NCBI GenBank assembly: GCA_018398815.1
Contig: CM031602.1
Location: 102,124,216 to 102,188,215 of the forward strand
From: Conus ventricosus
Lineage: Eukaryota > Mollusca > Gastropoda > Neogastropoda > Conidae
Reading direction: 5' to 3'
Length of the DNA stretch: 64,000 nt
Part shown: positions 34,424 to 43,689 of the stretch, piece after piece
How the letters are laid out: the number at the start of each line of letters is the position of its first letter
How positions within the stretch are numbered: position 1 is the stretch's first letter
Made by a program: the position numbers and the translations under genes
Notes under the pieces: generated by a model
What the model was told of the DNA's origin: nothing
Seen by the model: only the letters and a program-made list of their open reading frames with translations
Database searches by the model: none

Positions 34424-35110
34424 TTATTTTATTTCCAAAACAATGTGTAGGTTATCACATTTTACGACTTTCCCGTTTTGTCTGTTGATCTTTATATTAA
34501 TGATCCGACCCTCCCACAAGCTAAATTTTTAAAATGTAAATTAGGGAATTGTATAATTTCATAATCGCAATATGCAGCTTTCCCTGATGGAAGAGCTCTT
34601 AAAACAGTTGAGGGCCTTCCATCATATAAGTTTTCATCAGTGCTTAGCTCATCCAAATGAACATAGAGTAAGGAATGTAATGCAAGATTGAGCGGACTTT
34701 CCCCTCATAAGTAGTTTTGTTGGTGTAACTCTAAATCTATGATTGTCAGCTGCAAAGCCTAACATTTTAGCTAGCTCTTCATCAAAATAGTAACCTGCTT
34801 CTTCTTCAGGCTTGAATGTTAACATTGTTTTCAGATTTGCATTGTTAAGTTTGAGAGTAATGTCAAAGGTTACTCATTGCTTCTTTTAGTGAGCAAAACC
34901 CGTAATAACCATCAGGTATTGTTAACTGGCTAACTTTGGCGCCTGATTTGTCAACTTTTAGAATCTTATTATTCTTTTTGGATTTACTTATATTAACCAT
35001 ACGACTTTGTAAAAAATTTCATGGAGCGCGACCATTTTGGTTCCGCAATCGTTCTCAACAGCATGTTCTAAAAACGAAGGGCGGTCTTGAGTTGTTATTG
35101 TTACAAACAT
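34424..35110 (-). CDS. Penton/minor-capsid-like protein
   Basis: About 228 residues from the ATG at 35110. The layout fits the single-jelly-roll minor capsid (penton) proteins of Polinton-like viruses: an early VALHEIFYKVVWFNI strand, an IPDGYYGFCSLKEAM motif (they commonly carry IPxGxY followed by a helix), an ELAKMLGF segment and a later strand beginning SLYVHLD, where they have a L/Y-V-Y/H-D strand. It would sit at capsid vertices. The match is by pattern recognition and needs structure prediction. One-base breaks near 35000 and 34725 split the frame, at positions partly different from copy A. Its start lies 20 bp from the opposite-strand gene. Confidence 0.55.
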
Positions 35111-35130
35111 TTTTTTAAAACAAAATAAAA
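35111..35130. promoter_or_regulatory. Compact divergent promoter region
   Basis: Only 20 A/T-rich bases separate the leftward ATG (35110) and the rightward ATG (35131). Any promoter must overlap the coding ends. The same arrangement occurs in copy A (28555-28573). Confidence 0.5.
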
Positions 35131-36334
35131 ATGAGTGCATTTAAATATACTGATGCAAAATATTCTGTTGGGTCCGCACTACAATCTTAAAAATATAACA
35201 ACTGACGCCCTTGACATTTCTGTGACTCAGTTTGTCGCCTTCAAGTAAAGGTGAGTACTCCATTGGACAAATATCTTAACCCCCCTATTAAAAAAGACTA
35301 CATCCCAAAAATGTGGTTCAGTCATCCGATGCAGTTTTATCAGAACCAGTTAAACTTTGCTGTGTTTTGTGCAACAACTGGGTGTGGAGTGTCGTATGCT
35401 GATCATCTAAATCATCCTGATCCTTTGGTGAGGTCAGTGTATAGATTTCATTTTTATTACACCTTCAGACGTATTTTGACTGAACTGCAAGCGCCATTAC
35501 CAAATGACAAACCGTTTAATCCATTCAGCAACCGAATAGACATGAAGGCTTTTGAAAGGATCTGTAACGAATTCAATATTAATGTTAAGGAAGACTTTAG
35601 ACAAAAGTTGGATCTTAATCATGGCTTAGGCACCCCTTATTTTTGGGGCGTGCACAGAAAGTATAACTATGGCTGGAATCCTCCTTACACATCTTTCTCT
35701 TCAGGCACAGTGTTCACCTCGGGTTCATAGAGCAAGAGCATAAAACAGCATGGACAACATTTATCTTAGACACTTCTAAGAGCCTAACTAGAGCGGGAAT
35801 AGAACGAATAAACGACTCTATTCGTACTTACGTTTGGTGTTTGCTAGGTTCGCAAGCACAAACGAGATCGAGCATAACTGATCCTTCTACTGGTTTTGAT
35901 GCACAAAAACAATACTTAGCAAATTTAGAGGACGCCATTAATTCTACAGTTGATTTACCTTCAAGTATTAAAAGGTACCAAGATGTTTTACAATACGCAA
36001 GATCAAAAGTAGACTTTGCTGTTGGCGCTGGTTTATACATGCTGCCTTCTGACCTCAGACTCCAGATAGGTACAATAATAAACTACAATAATGAAATCCT
36101 TGTGGCAGGCAATGAACAGAAGGTCGGAAAAAACGACATAAATTCTGGGCCAGTAATATTACAAACAATAAAAAAACACGATGACCCCCCAAGATTAAGT
36201 CATCCAATCCCGAGGTCCAAAGCCCAAAGACCGTTGAAGAAGTAAAAAAAAATATTGACCACGAATATGAAAAGACAGCGCTAGTTGTTGGATTTACTAG
36301 CCTAGGATTACTCCTTCTTTATCTTACTAAATAG
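35131..36334 (+). pseudogene. Conserved virus-like protein with C-terminal membrane segment
   Basis: The likely start is ATG 35131. The frame is open in pieces 35251-35730 and 35841-36245, then to TAG 36332-36334, with breaks at short homopolymers (near 35239, 35712 and the C run near 36188) that partly differ in copy A. Central motifs include WFSHPMQFYQNQLNFAVFCA, FERICNEF, RTYVWCLLGSQAQTR and DLRLQIG. The C-terminus has acidic and basic residues followed by an 18-residue hydrophobic stretch ending LLLLYLTK, a plausible tail anchor. I do not know its function. I recall similar uncharacterised proteins in other invertebrate genomes, but that is memory only. Its place among capsid genes suggests a virion protein. 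Confidence 0.65.
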
Positions 36335-36788
36335 TAACCCAACTATTAGGAGAACTAATGCCCATAAGTGCTCGGCCATAAAGCCAACTACTTTGCTTGC
36401 AGTAGACAAAAGCCAGCTAACGATACTCCCTAATATACCAGGTAAAGAGTCTATAGCTTTACCAGCTAATTTTTTTAATAAACTCGCAAGATGATCAAGC
36501 TGTTTTTTTTACCCATGATTTATCAGGCGGTGATGGAGGCGATAGCGGTGGAGGCACTGGACTTTGACCACAGCCGCCTGTAATAGCTAACACCAGTGTA
36601 CTTATTGCAAATCCTAAGGCTGTTATAACGCTTGCTAATGTGACTCCCTGCTCTCTAAACAGCGTTCGTATTCGTTCTGCTAGCGTTGTGTTTTCATATA
36701 AATTTGTTTGGATAGTTTCTCTTATTTCGCTCACTTGAGTTTGTAATTGTTCTCGGTTAGTATTCAACACTTCTAGTCTAGCTAATCT
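36308..36788 (-). pseudogene. Membrane-protein C-terminal half of the coiled-coil gene
   Basis: In frame with the preceding gene but separated from it by a TAA (36789-36791). It holds a coiled-coil-like stretch (TTLAERIRTLFREQGVTLAS), a hydrophobic segment (SVITALGFAISTLVLAITGG), a proline linker (PPPLSPPSPP) and, after a shift at an eight-T run near 36504, a second pair of hydrophobic segments with WLLS and WALVLLIVGLL. No methionine is available at its beginning. It is therefore better read as the second half of one protein than as a separate gene. It ends at 36308, overlapping the tail of the convergent gene by 27 bp. Confidence 0.6.
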
Positions 36789-37514
36789 TTATATATTAAG
36801 TTCTTGTAGTCTTTGTTCTATTCTTTCTTTAACATCACGCCCTAAGTTGGCGTCGTCAGCATCAGCAAGTTTTTCTTTTTCTTTTTCTATACGCTCCTTT
36901 TGTTCAGTCAGTTTTGCTAAATTGTTTAATAATTCCCCATTGATGGTTCTTAAAGCATGATCAAGAGCTAATAATTCTCTCTCAGGTAGCCGTGGTTCAC
37001 GTATAGTTTTTAATGCTGCTTCTTCTTCAGCGGTTTCTGCTTCTATTGCTTGATTTATTTTGCCTGCTGTTTGACTTAAAACTTCAGGTTCCATGTTTTG
37101 CATTTGGTTATTTGTTGGGATTTCTTGTTGTATGTTTTGAAAGGAAGCAACTTCCTTCGGATCTAATTTTGGTTTAACAATGCCAAGGCGATTTCGATCT
37201 TCTGCCCTAAGTTTTTGTGTAAGTGTTGTCATGCCTTTAAACTTTGATTGGTCTCGTTTATGTGTAAGCTGAAAAAGTTGTTCTCGGTCGGGGCCGATTT
37301 TTACAAACAAATGGCCATCTTTTAGTTCAAAATCATTAGGGTCTATAACGTCGGGAGGTTTTATATCTAAACTTTTGTAAAATGCTCCGATCGCACTTTC
37401 TGTTAATTCATGCCGCAATGAGAACGTTGAGCGATGTTCTACTAAAGGGGCCCTTTCATCCATGTCGTCTCCACGATCACGAACCTCATAATCTTCATCT
37501 TCAATGCCTGCCAT
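36789..37514 (-). CDS. Acidic/coiled-coil virus-like protein
   Basis: An intact 241-codon frame from ATG 37514. The N-terminus is very acidic (GIEDEDYEVRDRGDDMDE). The middle contains FELKDGHLFVKIG and LTQKLRAEDRNRLGI. The C-terminal 70 residues are heptad-like and charged (LAKLTEQKERIEKEKEKLAD). The frame continues past an in-frame TAA into a membrane-spanning half, so the ancestral protein was probably about 390-400 residues with a C-terminal anchor. Function unknown. Its position next to the capsid gene suggests an internal or membrane-linked virion protein. Confidence 0.75.
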   Translation of the reverse strand: MAGIEDEDYEVRDRGDDMDERAPLVEHRSTFSLRHELTESAIGAFYKSLDIKPPDVIDPNDFELKDGHLFVKIGPDREQLFQLTHKRDQSKFKGMTTLTQKLRAEDRNRLGIVKPKLDPKEVASFQNIQQEIPTNNQMQNMEPEVLSQTAGKINQAIEAETAEEEAALKTIREPRLPERELLALDHALRTINGELLNNLAKLTEQKERIEKEKEKLADADDANLGRDVKERIEQRLQELNI

Positions 37515-37552
37515 ATTTTTAAATAATTAACTTTTTATTTTGTTTTATAAAA
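37515..37552. promoter_or_regulatory. Second compact divergent promoter region
   Basis: 38 bp, almost entirely A/T, between the leftward ATG at 37514 and the rightward ATG at 37553. Confidence 0.5.
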
Positions 37553-38243
37553 ATGTCAGAAGTATATGGCTCAATTCTTAACCCGCTTAGAAAACTGAAA
37601 GAGCCCCATGGCGTGAAGGGAAATAAACGGAATATTACTGTTCCAAATAATCCATCTACTATTGATGCAGATCAAATTCTTACTGTCAAATTTCCAGACC
37701 TAGGAGCGGATGAAGTGATTGTGCCAGGCTCTGCGCAACTTACTTTCAAAATAGAACTCGAATCAACAACAGATGAAAACAGAACAGTTGTCCAGAATCT
37801 GGGACGGGCAATCGTTAAGAAAATTTCTATAAAACTTGAGGGGCAAGAAATATTTTCTTTACACAATGCAGACATATTTTTAACCTATTGTGATCTATGG
37901 CTAACCGCGAATGAAAGGGATGATCTTGCGTTTCAAGGAATCGAAAATAATGAAGCACTAAAACTTAGAATAGGCGCTGCAGTTCCTGCAGATGCTAAAA
38001 GCAGCAAAAAGGCTTTAGCTGTAAGTTATGCGTATGGTAATCGCTTTCTATTCCCTTAGATTTTGAGTTGTTAAAAGCGCATGCTCCATACTTTCAAGGA
38101 GCATTAAAGACAGATTGTCATACGAATAACTTTAATGATACAAACGTGTATTATATCTGAAGACACCGCAGCAAGTCATTTCGACACGCGTTAGAGTTTG
38201 ACGTTGTTAGCAACGCTAATTTAGCAAGGCAGATTGAGCAACA
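37553..38243 (+). CDS. Candidate major capsid protein, N-terminal part (cut by gap)
   Basis: Starts at ATG 37553 and is open for 168 codons. A one-base break near 38055 shifts the frame, and recognisable sequence continues into the N block. The segment from VPGSAQLTFKIEL through VVQNLGRAIVKKISIKLEG to FLTYCDLWLTANERDD has the strand pattern expected at the start of a double-jelly-roll capsid protein: a first strand, a loop, a strand ending in a small named G, then an aromatic-rich helix. The following FELLKAH..YFQG and NANLARQI segments fit a longer protein. I call it a major capsid candidate from position and pattern. A structural search could overturn this. Confidence 0.5.
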
Positions 38244-39243
38244 NNNNNNNNNNNNNNNNNNNNNNNNNNNNNNNNNNNNNNNNNNNNNNNNNNNNNNNNN
38301 NNNNNNNNNNNNNNNNNNNNNNNNNNNNNNNNNNNNNNNNNNNNNNNNNNNNNNNNNNNNNNNNNNNNNNNNNNNNNNNNNNNNNNNNNNNNNNNNNNNN
38401 NNNNNNNNNNNNNNNNNNNNNNNNNNNNNNNNNNNNNNNNNNNNNNNNNNNNNNNNNNNNNNNNNNNNNNNNNNNNNNNNNNNNNNNNNNNNNNNNNNNN
38501 NNNNNNNNNNNNNNNNNNNNNNNNNNNNNNNNNNNNNNNNNNNNNNNNNNNNNNNNNNNNNNNNNNNNNNNNNNNNNNNNNNNNNNNNNNNNNNNNNNNN
38601 NNNNNNNNNNNNNNNNNNNNNNNNNNNNNNNNNNNNNNNNNNNNNNNNNNNNNNNNNNNNNNNNNNNNNNNNNNNNNNNNNNNNNNNNNNNNNNNNNNNN
38701 NNNNNNNNNNNNNNNNNNNNNNNNNNNNNNNNNNNNNNNNNNNNNNNNNNNNNNNNNNNNNNNNNNNNNNNNNNNNNNNNNNNNNNNNNNNNNNNNNNNN
38801 NNNNNNNNNNNNNNNNNNNNNNNNNNNNNNNNNNNNNNNNNNNNNNNNNNNNNNNNNNNNNNNNNNNNNNNNNNNNNNNNNNNNNNNNNNNNNNNNNNNN
38901 NNNNNNNNNNNNNNNNNNNNNNNNNNNNNNNNNNNNNNNNNNNNNNNNNNNNNNNNNNNNNNNNNNNNNNNNNNNNNNNNNNNNNNNNNNNNNNNNNNNN
39001 NNNNNNNNNNNNNNNNNNNNNNNNNNNNNNNNNNNNNNNNNNNNNNNNNNNNNNNNNNNNNNNNNNNNNNNNNNNNNNNNNNNNNNNNNNNNNNNNNNNN
39101 NNNNNNNNNNNNNNNNNNNNNNNNNNNNNNNNNNNNNNNNNNNNNNNNNNNNNNNNNNNNNNNNNNNNNNNNNNNNNNNNNNNNNNNNNNNNNNNNNNNN
39201 NNNNNNNNNNNNNNNNNNNNNNNNNNNNNNNNNNNNNNNNNNN
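38244..39243. other. Assembly gap (1000 N)
   Basis: Exactly 1000 unresolved bases. Left of it is the virus-like element, right of it minisatellite, so the right end of the element is not known. Confidence 0.99.
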
Positions 39244-42200
39244 ACAGCATCTGTTCTTTTTACTGTTCTAGCATACTGTATGTTCTTTACAGTTCCAGCA
39301 GTTCTGTTAAATTACGTTCCAGCAGTCTAGTTGTTCGTTACTTTGTCCAGCAGTATGGTTAATTTACTGCTCCACAATCACATTCTTTAACTGTTCCAGC
39401 AGACTGTTTCTTTACTGTTCCAGCAGCTGTTCAGTAGTGTATCTCCAGCAGTTCCACTTTTGCACTGTTCCCCAGACTGTTCGTTACTGTTCCAGTAGAC
39501 TTTCTTTACTGTTCCAGCAGTCTGTCTGTTCATTACTATTCCCGCAGGTCTGCCTGATTTTTTTTTACTGTTCAGCAGACTGTTCTATACGATTCCAGCA
39601 GATCGTTCCTTTACTGTTCCAGCAGTCAGTCCTGTTCTTTACATTCCAGCAGTCTGCTCTTTAACTGTTCATCAGTCTGTTCTTTACGTTCCACTGATCT
39701 GTTCTTTACTATTCCCAGCAGACTGTTCTCGTTCTTTACTGTTCCAGCAGACTGTTCTTTCCTGTTCCAGCAGTCTGTTTGTTCTTTACTGTTCCAGCAG
39801 TCCTGTTTCTTTAATGTTCCAGCAGTCTGTTCCCTTACTGTTGACCATCAGTCTGTTCTTTTACTGTTCCAGCAGACTGTTCTTTACTGTTCCAGCAGTC
39901 TGTTTGTTTTTTTACTGTTCCAGCAGTCTGTACGTTACTATTACAGCGTCTGTCTGTTCTTTACTATTCACAGTCCTCTTCTTACTGTTCCAGCAGTCTG
40001 TCTGTTCTTTACGTTCCAGCATTCTGTTCTTTACCGCTCCACCATACTGTTTCATTTAAACTGTATCCAGCATCTGTTCTTTAACTGTTCCAGCAGACTG
40101 TTCTTTAACTGTTCCAGCAGACTGTTCTTTACTGTTCCAGCAGTCTGTTCTTTACTTTTCTAGAGACTGTTTTTACTGTTACATCAGTCAGTTTCCTTTT
40201 TTTACTGCTCCAGCAGTCTGTATGTTCCTTTACTGTTCCAGCAGTCTTAATTACTGTTTCCAGCAGTCTGTTTGTTCTTTAACTGTTCCAGCAGACTTTA
40301 CTTTATACTATTTCCAGCAGTCACTTCTTACTGTTCCAGCAGATGTTCTTTACTGTTCCAGCATACTGTACTGTAGTGTTCCAGCAGTCATTTCTTTTAC
40401 TGTTCCACCAGACTGTCTTTACTTTTCACAGTAGACTCTCTTACTGTTTCCAGCAGTCTGTCCTTTCTTTACTATCCAGCAGTCAGCTGTTTTTTTATAC
40501 TGTTCCACCAGACTGTTCTTTACTATTCCAGCAGTACTGTACTTTAACTGTCCAGCAGTCTTCCTGTTCTTTACTGTTCCAGCATCCTGTTTCTTATCTG
40601 TTCCAGCATTCTGTTCTTTACTGTTCCAGCTGTCTGTTCTTTACTGTTCCAGTACTGTTCCTTTACTGTTCCAGCCGTCTGTTCTTTTCTGTTCCCGAGA
40701 CTGTTCTTTACCTGTTCCAGCATTCGTCCTAGTTCTTTACTATTCCAGCAGTCGGCATTTCTGTTCTTTACTGTTCCAGCAGTCTGTTCTTTAACTGTAC
40801 CAGCTGTCTGTTATTTACTGTTCCAGCAGTGCTCTTCTTTGACCTGTTCAGCAGTGGTGTTTGTTCTTTACTGTTCCAGCAGTTCCAGTTTGTTCTTTAA
40901 CTGTTCCAGCAGTCTGTTCTTTACTGTTCCAGTAAACTGTACCTTTACTGTTATGCCGCAGTCTGTACTGTTCTTTACTGTTCCAGCAGTCTGTTTTGAC
41001 CTTTACGTTCCAGCAGACTGTTTCTTTACTGTTCCAGCCAGTCCGTCGTTTCTTTACTATTCCAGCAGTCTGTTCTTTAACTGTTCCAGCAGTCCTGTTC
41101 TTACTGTTCCAGCAGTGGATTTGTTCTTGACTGTTCAAGCGTCTGTTCTTTTCTTTTCCAGCAGTGTGATTGCAACTTTTTTATAAAAAAAAAACTGGTT
41201 CCAGCAGTCCTGTTCTTTACGTTTCCAGCAGTCTGTTCTTTACTGTTCCAGCAGTCGTCTGTTCTTTTACGATTCCAGCAGTCTGTCTGTTCTGTACTGA
41301 TTCCAGCTGTCTGTTCTTTATCTATTCCAGCAGTCTGTTCTTTACTAGGTCTCCAGCATTCTGTTCTTTACTGTATCAGCTTTCTGTCTGTACTTTACCG
41401 TTCCAGCAGCCTGGTTCTTTACTGTTCAAGTTGTCTGTTCTTTACTTTACCAGTAGTCCGTTCTTACAGTCCAGCAGTCTGTTCTTTACAGGTTCCAGCA
41501 GGTTCTGTCTGTTTTATAACTGTTCCCGCAGCCTGTTCTTTACTGTTCAAAGTGTCTGTCTGTTCTTTAGTGTTCCAGAAGTCTGTTCTATACTATTCCC
41601 AGCCGTCTGTTCTTTACTGTTCCAGCAGTCTGTATGTTCTTACTGTTCCAGCATTCTGTTCTTTACTGTACCCAACAGTCTAGTAAGTTCTTTACGCGTT
41701 CCAGCAGACGGTTCGTTACTGTTTCCACAGTGTGTTCTTTACTGTATCCAGCAGTCGTGTTGTTTTACTGTTCCAGCAGTCTGTTCTAACTGTTCCAGCA
41801 GTCTGTCTGTTCTTTACTGTTCCAGCAGTCGTTCTTTACTGTTCCAGCAGTCTGTATGTTCTTTTTTACTGTTCCAGCAGACGGTACGTTACTTTCCCAG
41901 CAGTGTTTTCATTACTGTTCCAGCAGGGGCTGTTCTTTACTGTTCAAGCAGTCTGTTCTTTACAGTTCCAGCAGACAGTTCTTTACTGTTTTCATCAGTC
42001 CGACGCTTCTTTACTATTCCAGCAGTCTGTCTGTTCTTTACTTTCCAGCTGTGTTTGTTCTTACTTTCCAGCAGACGTTTGTTCTTTACTGTATGCCAGC
42101 AGTCTGTTCTTACCTGTTCCAGCTCTGTTCTTTACTGTCCCAGCAGTCCGTCTGTACTTTTACTATTCCAGCATACAGTCTGTTCTTTACTGTGTTCGCA

Positions 42201-42280
42201 GCAGTCTGTTCTTTACTGTTCCAGCTGTCTGTTCTTTACTGTTCCAGCAGTGTGCGTTTGTTCGTACTGTCTAGCAGTCT
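39244..42280 (+). repeat. CAGCAGTCTG minisatellite, array 3
   Basis: Units of about 23 bp (core TTCTTTACTGTTCCAGCAGT) with many one-base gains and losses. It ends at TCTAGCAGTCT directly before the LINE 5' end. Confidence 0.95.
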
Positions 42281-43689
42281 CCTCCGGGGTTGCAAACCTT
42301 GCCGTAGGTCGGTGGCTTGCGCGGTCCTGTGATCTTTAAGGGCTTTGCTGACGGGGCATCAAAACTCAGCTAGAAGGTTAGTTGTTGTGAAGCACCTGAT
42401 AGGCCAGTATAGCCAAGTTGCTGACTGGCCAAGCATACGAGGTAGGAAATTGTGCCCCTGGTAGGTCCCCATACAGAAAGGTTCGGAGTGAGGGCCCCAG
42501 ACAAATATCCCCACCTTTTACCTATGCTGTCTTCTGCCATTCTTAATGGATCTATTCTTTCTTCGTCTCCCTTCAAGGCCTTCTGTTCCACACTCTTTTT
42601 CTCCTCTGTGGTCTTCATGAGGCGCCCTCACCGTGTTTGCCGTGCGGTGCTTCCTGTGATGGGGGAGAATAGGATCCTGAGGTTGAGACCGCCTGAGTGT
42701 GACTGCGGTACAACAAGTCAACACACCTCTTTGGCCTGGACTTCCTCTAACATGTGGTTGAAGTGGCCAACTTCGATCAAGCGGCAGGTCGCTATGCATG
42801 CCAAGCTCAAGCCTAAGAAGGTGGCGGCTTGGGTCAAACGGGTAGGGAGCTTCTGTGGCAGGACCTTTTCAGACCTGTGTATATCACTCATGAAATCCTG
42901 GTGCTCCTGATATACTGGGATTCCGTATAAAATGGGCATCCCCCTTGTTGGACTCGTGGTGGGATGGGATCAAGAGAGAAACGAATTTTAATGAAAACAA
43001 CAAGGCAACTAAAACAAAAAAAGATACCAGGCGAGATTCGAAACGGACACTGATTACGAAACTGATACGTGAGACAAGAAACCTTCCAGTCTTCTGGCCC
43101 AGCTGTACTGATTGTTGAAGGGACGGATGAAGCTAGACCTCTGTCGCCCTCTGAGTCTTTTGCGATCCGCGAAGGAATCAAATGGTCCTCAGCGGCAAAC
43201 CAAAGAGAGTCAAAAACTGAGAACTGGTCACTTCTGGTTGAGTGCCCTTCCAAGCTGCACTCCGAAAAGCTTCTTAAGTCGTCGACGTTATTGATCGACC
43301 GTGATGGAGTCTCTGCACAAAACTTTTGATTCCATGGTCATGCGCCACTCACAATGAAACAGTTCTTTTAGAGTGTTTGACTTGCACGATGTGAGACAAC
43401 AAACATTTTACAGCGGAGTCCATGAAGGTCCTGGCAGGGATGTCCCGCCTGACGTGATCCTTGAGTTTTTGAGAGCGATTAAACATTTTTCATTGATTTA
43501 AATTTTAGGGAGAAAGAATTTTAAACAAAGTTTCTGGTGCGTTTTGTAGACGATGTCATTTACCGAGATGTGTAAAGTTGTTTTTTTTTTTAATTTAAAA
43601 TGACAGGTGAGATTTATTTTAACGTGTGACAGCCCCTGATCTGCCCTTTGCGAACGGCTGGGCTAGAAGCAACATTATCTTATCTATCC
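42281..43689 (+). mobile_element. Internally deleted I-superfamily LINE, copy 1 (1.4 kb)
   Basis: Begins with TCCGGGGTTGCAA, also seen at 47599 and 63695. The first 1 kb is a 5' region plus the beginning of ORF1. Near 43104-43325 the frame reads VEGTDEARPLSPSESFAIRE, then LLVECPSKLHSEKLLKSS, typical of the N-terminal RNA-binding part of these ORF1 proteins. At about 43326 it jumps to the extreme 3' end of ORF2 (HFTAESMKVL, DVILEFLRAI, about 43410-43485) and a 3' untranslated region. All endonuclease and RT is missing. Satellite flanks both ends. Confidence 0.75.

Larger units (their letters stand above)
22974..36011 (+). repeat. Tandem duplication, about 6.55-kb units
   Basis: Unit 1 (about 22974-29447) and unit 2 (about 29528-36011) contain the LINE, the integrase C-terminus plus RT, and the start of the virus-like element in the same order, offset 6554-6557 bp. 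Between them, 29448-29527 is a corrupted version of the expected sequence. Confidence 0.92.
32800..38243. mobile_element. Virus-like element with capsid and packaging genes, copy B
   Basis: At least 5.4 kb, bounded left by the hairpin within Gypsy RT and right by a 1000-N gap. From the left: three leftward genes (ATPase, unassigned, penton-like), a 20-bp divergent spacer, a rightward gene with a C-terminal membrane segment, a convergent leftward coiled-coil/membrane gene, a 38-bp divergent spacer and a rightward candidate major capsid gene. Packaging ATPase plus capsid-like proteins is the hallmark of Polinton, adintovirus and related DNA viruses. No protein-primed polymerase, integrase or protease is visible. 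They may lie in the gap or be absent. The classification is inference. Confidence 0.7.

Noticed and set aside
26243..38243. Calling the element a complete Polinton/Maverick
   Set aside because: No protein-primed DNA polymerase, retroviral-like integrase or cysteine protease of its own is visible, and the integrase nearby belongs to the Gypsy element. Only a Polinton-like or adintovirus-like label is supported.
38216..39271. ORFs on both strands through 1000 N
   Set aside because: They consist only of unknown bases and a few flanking codons.
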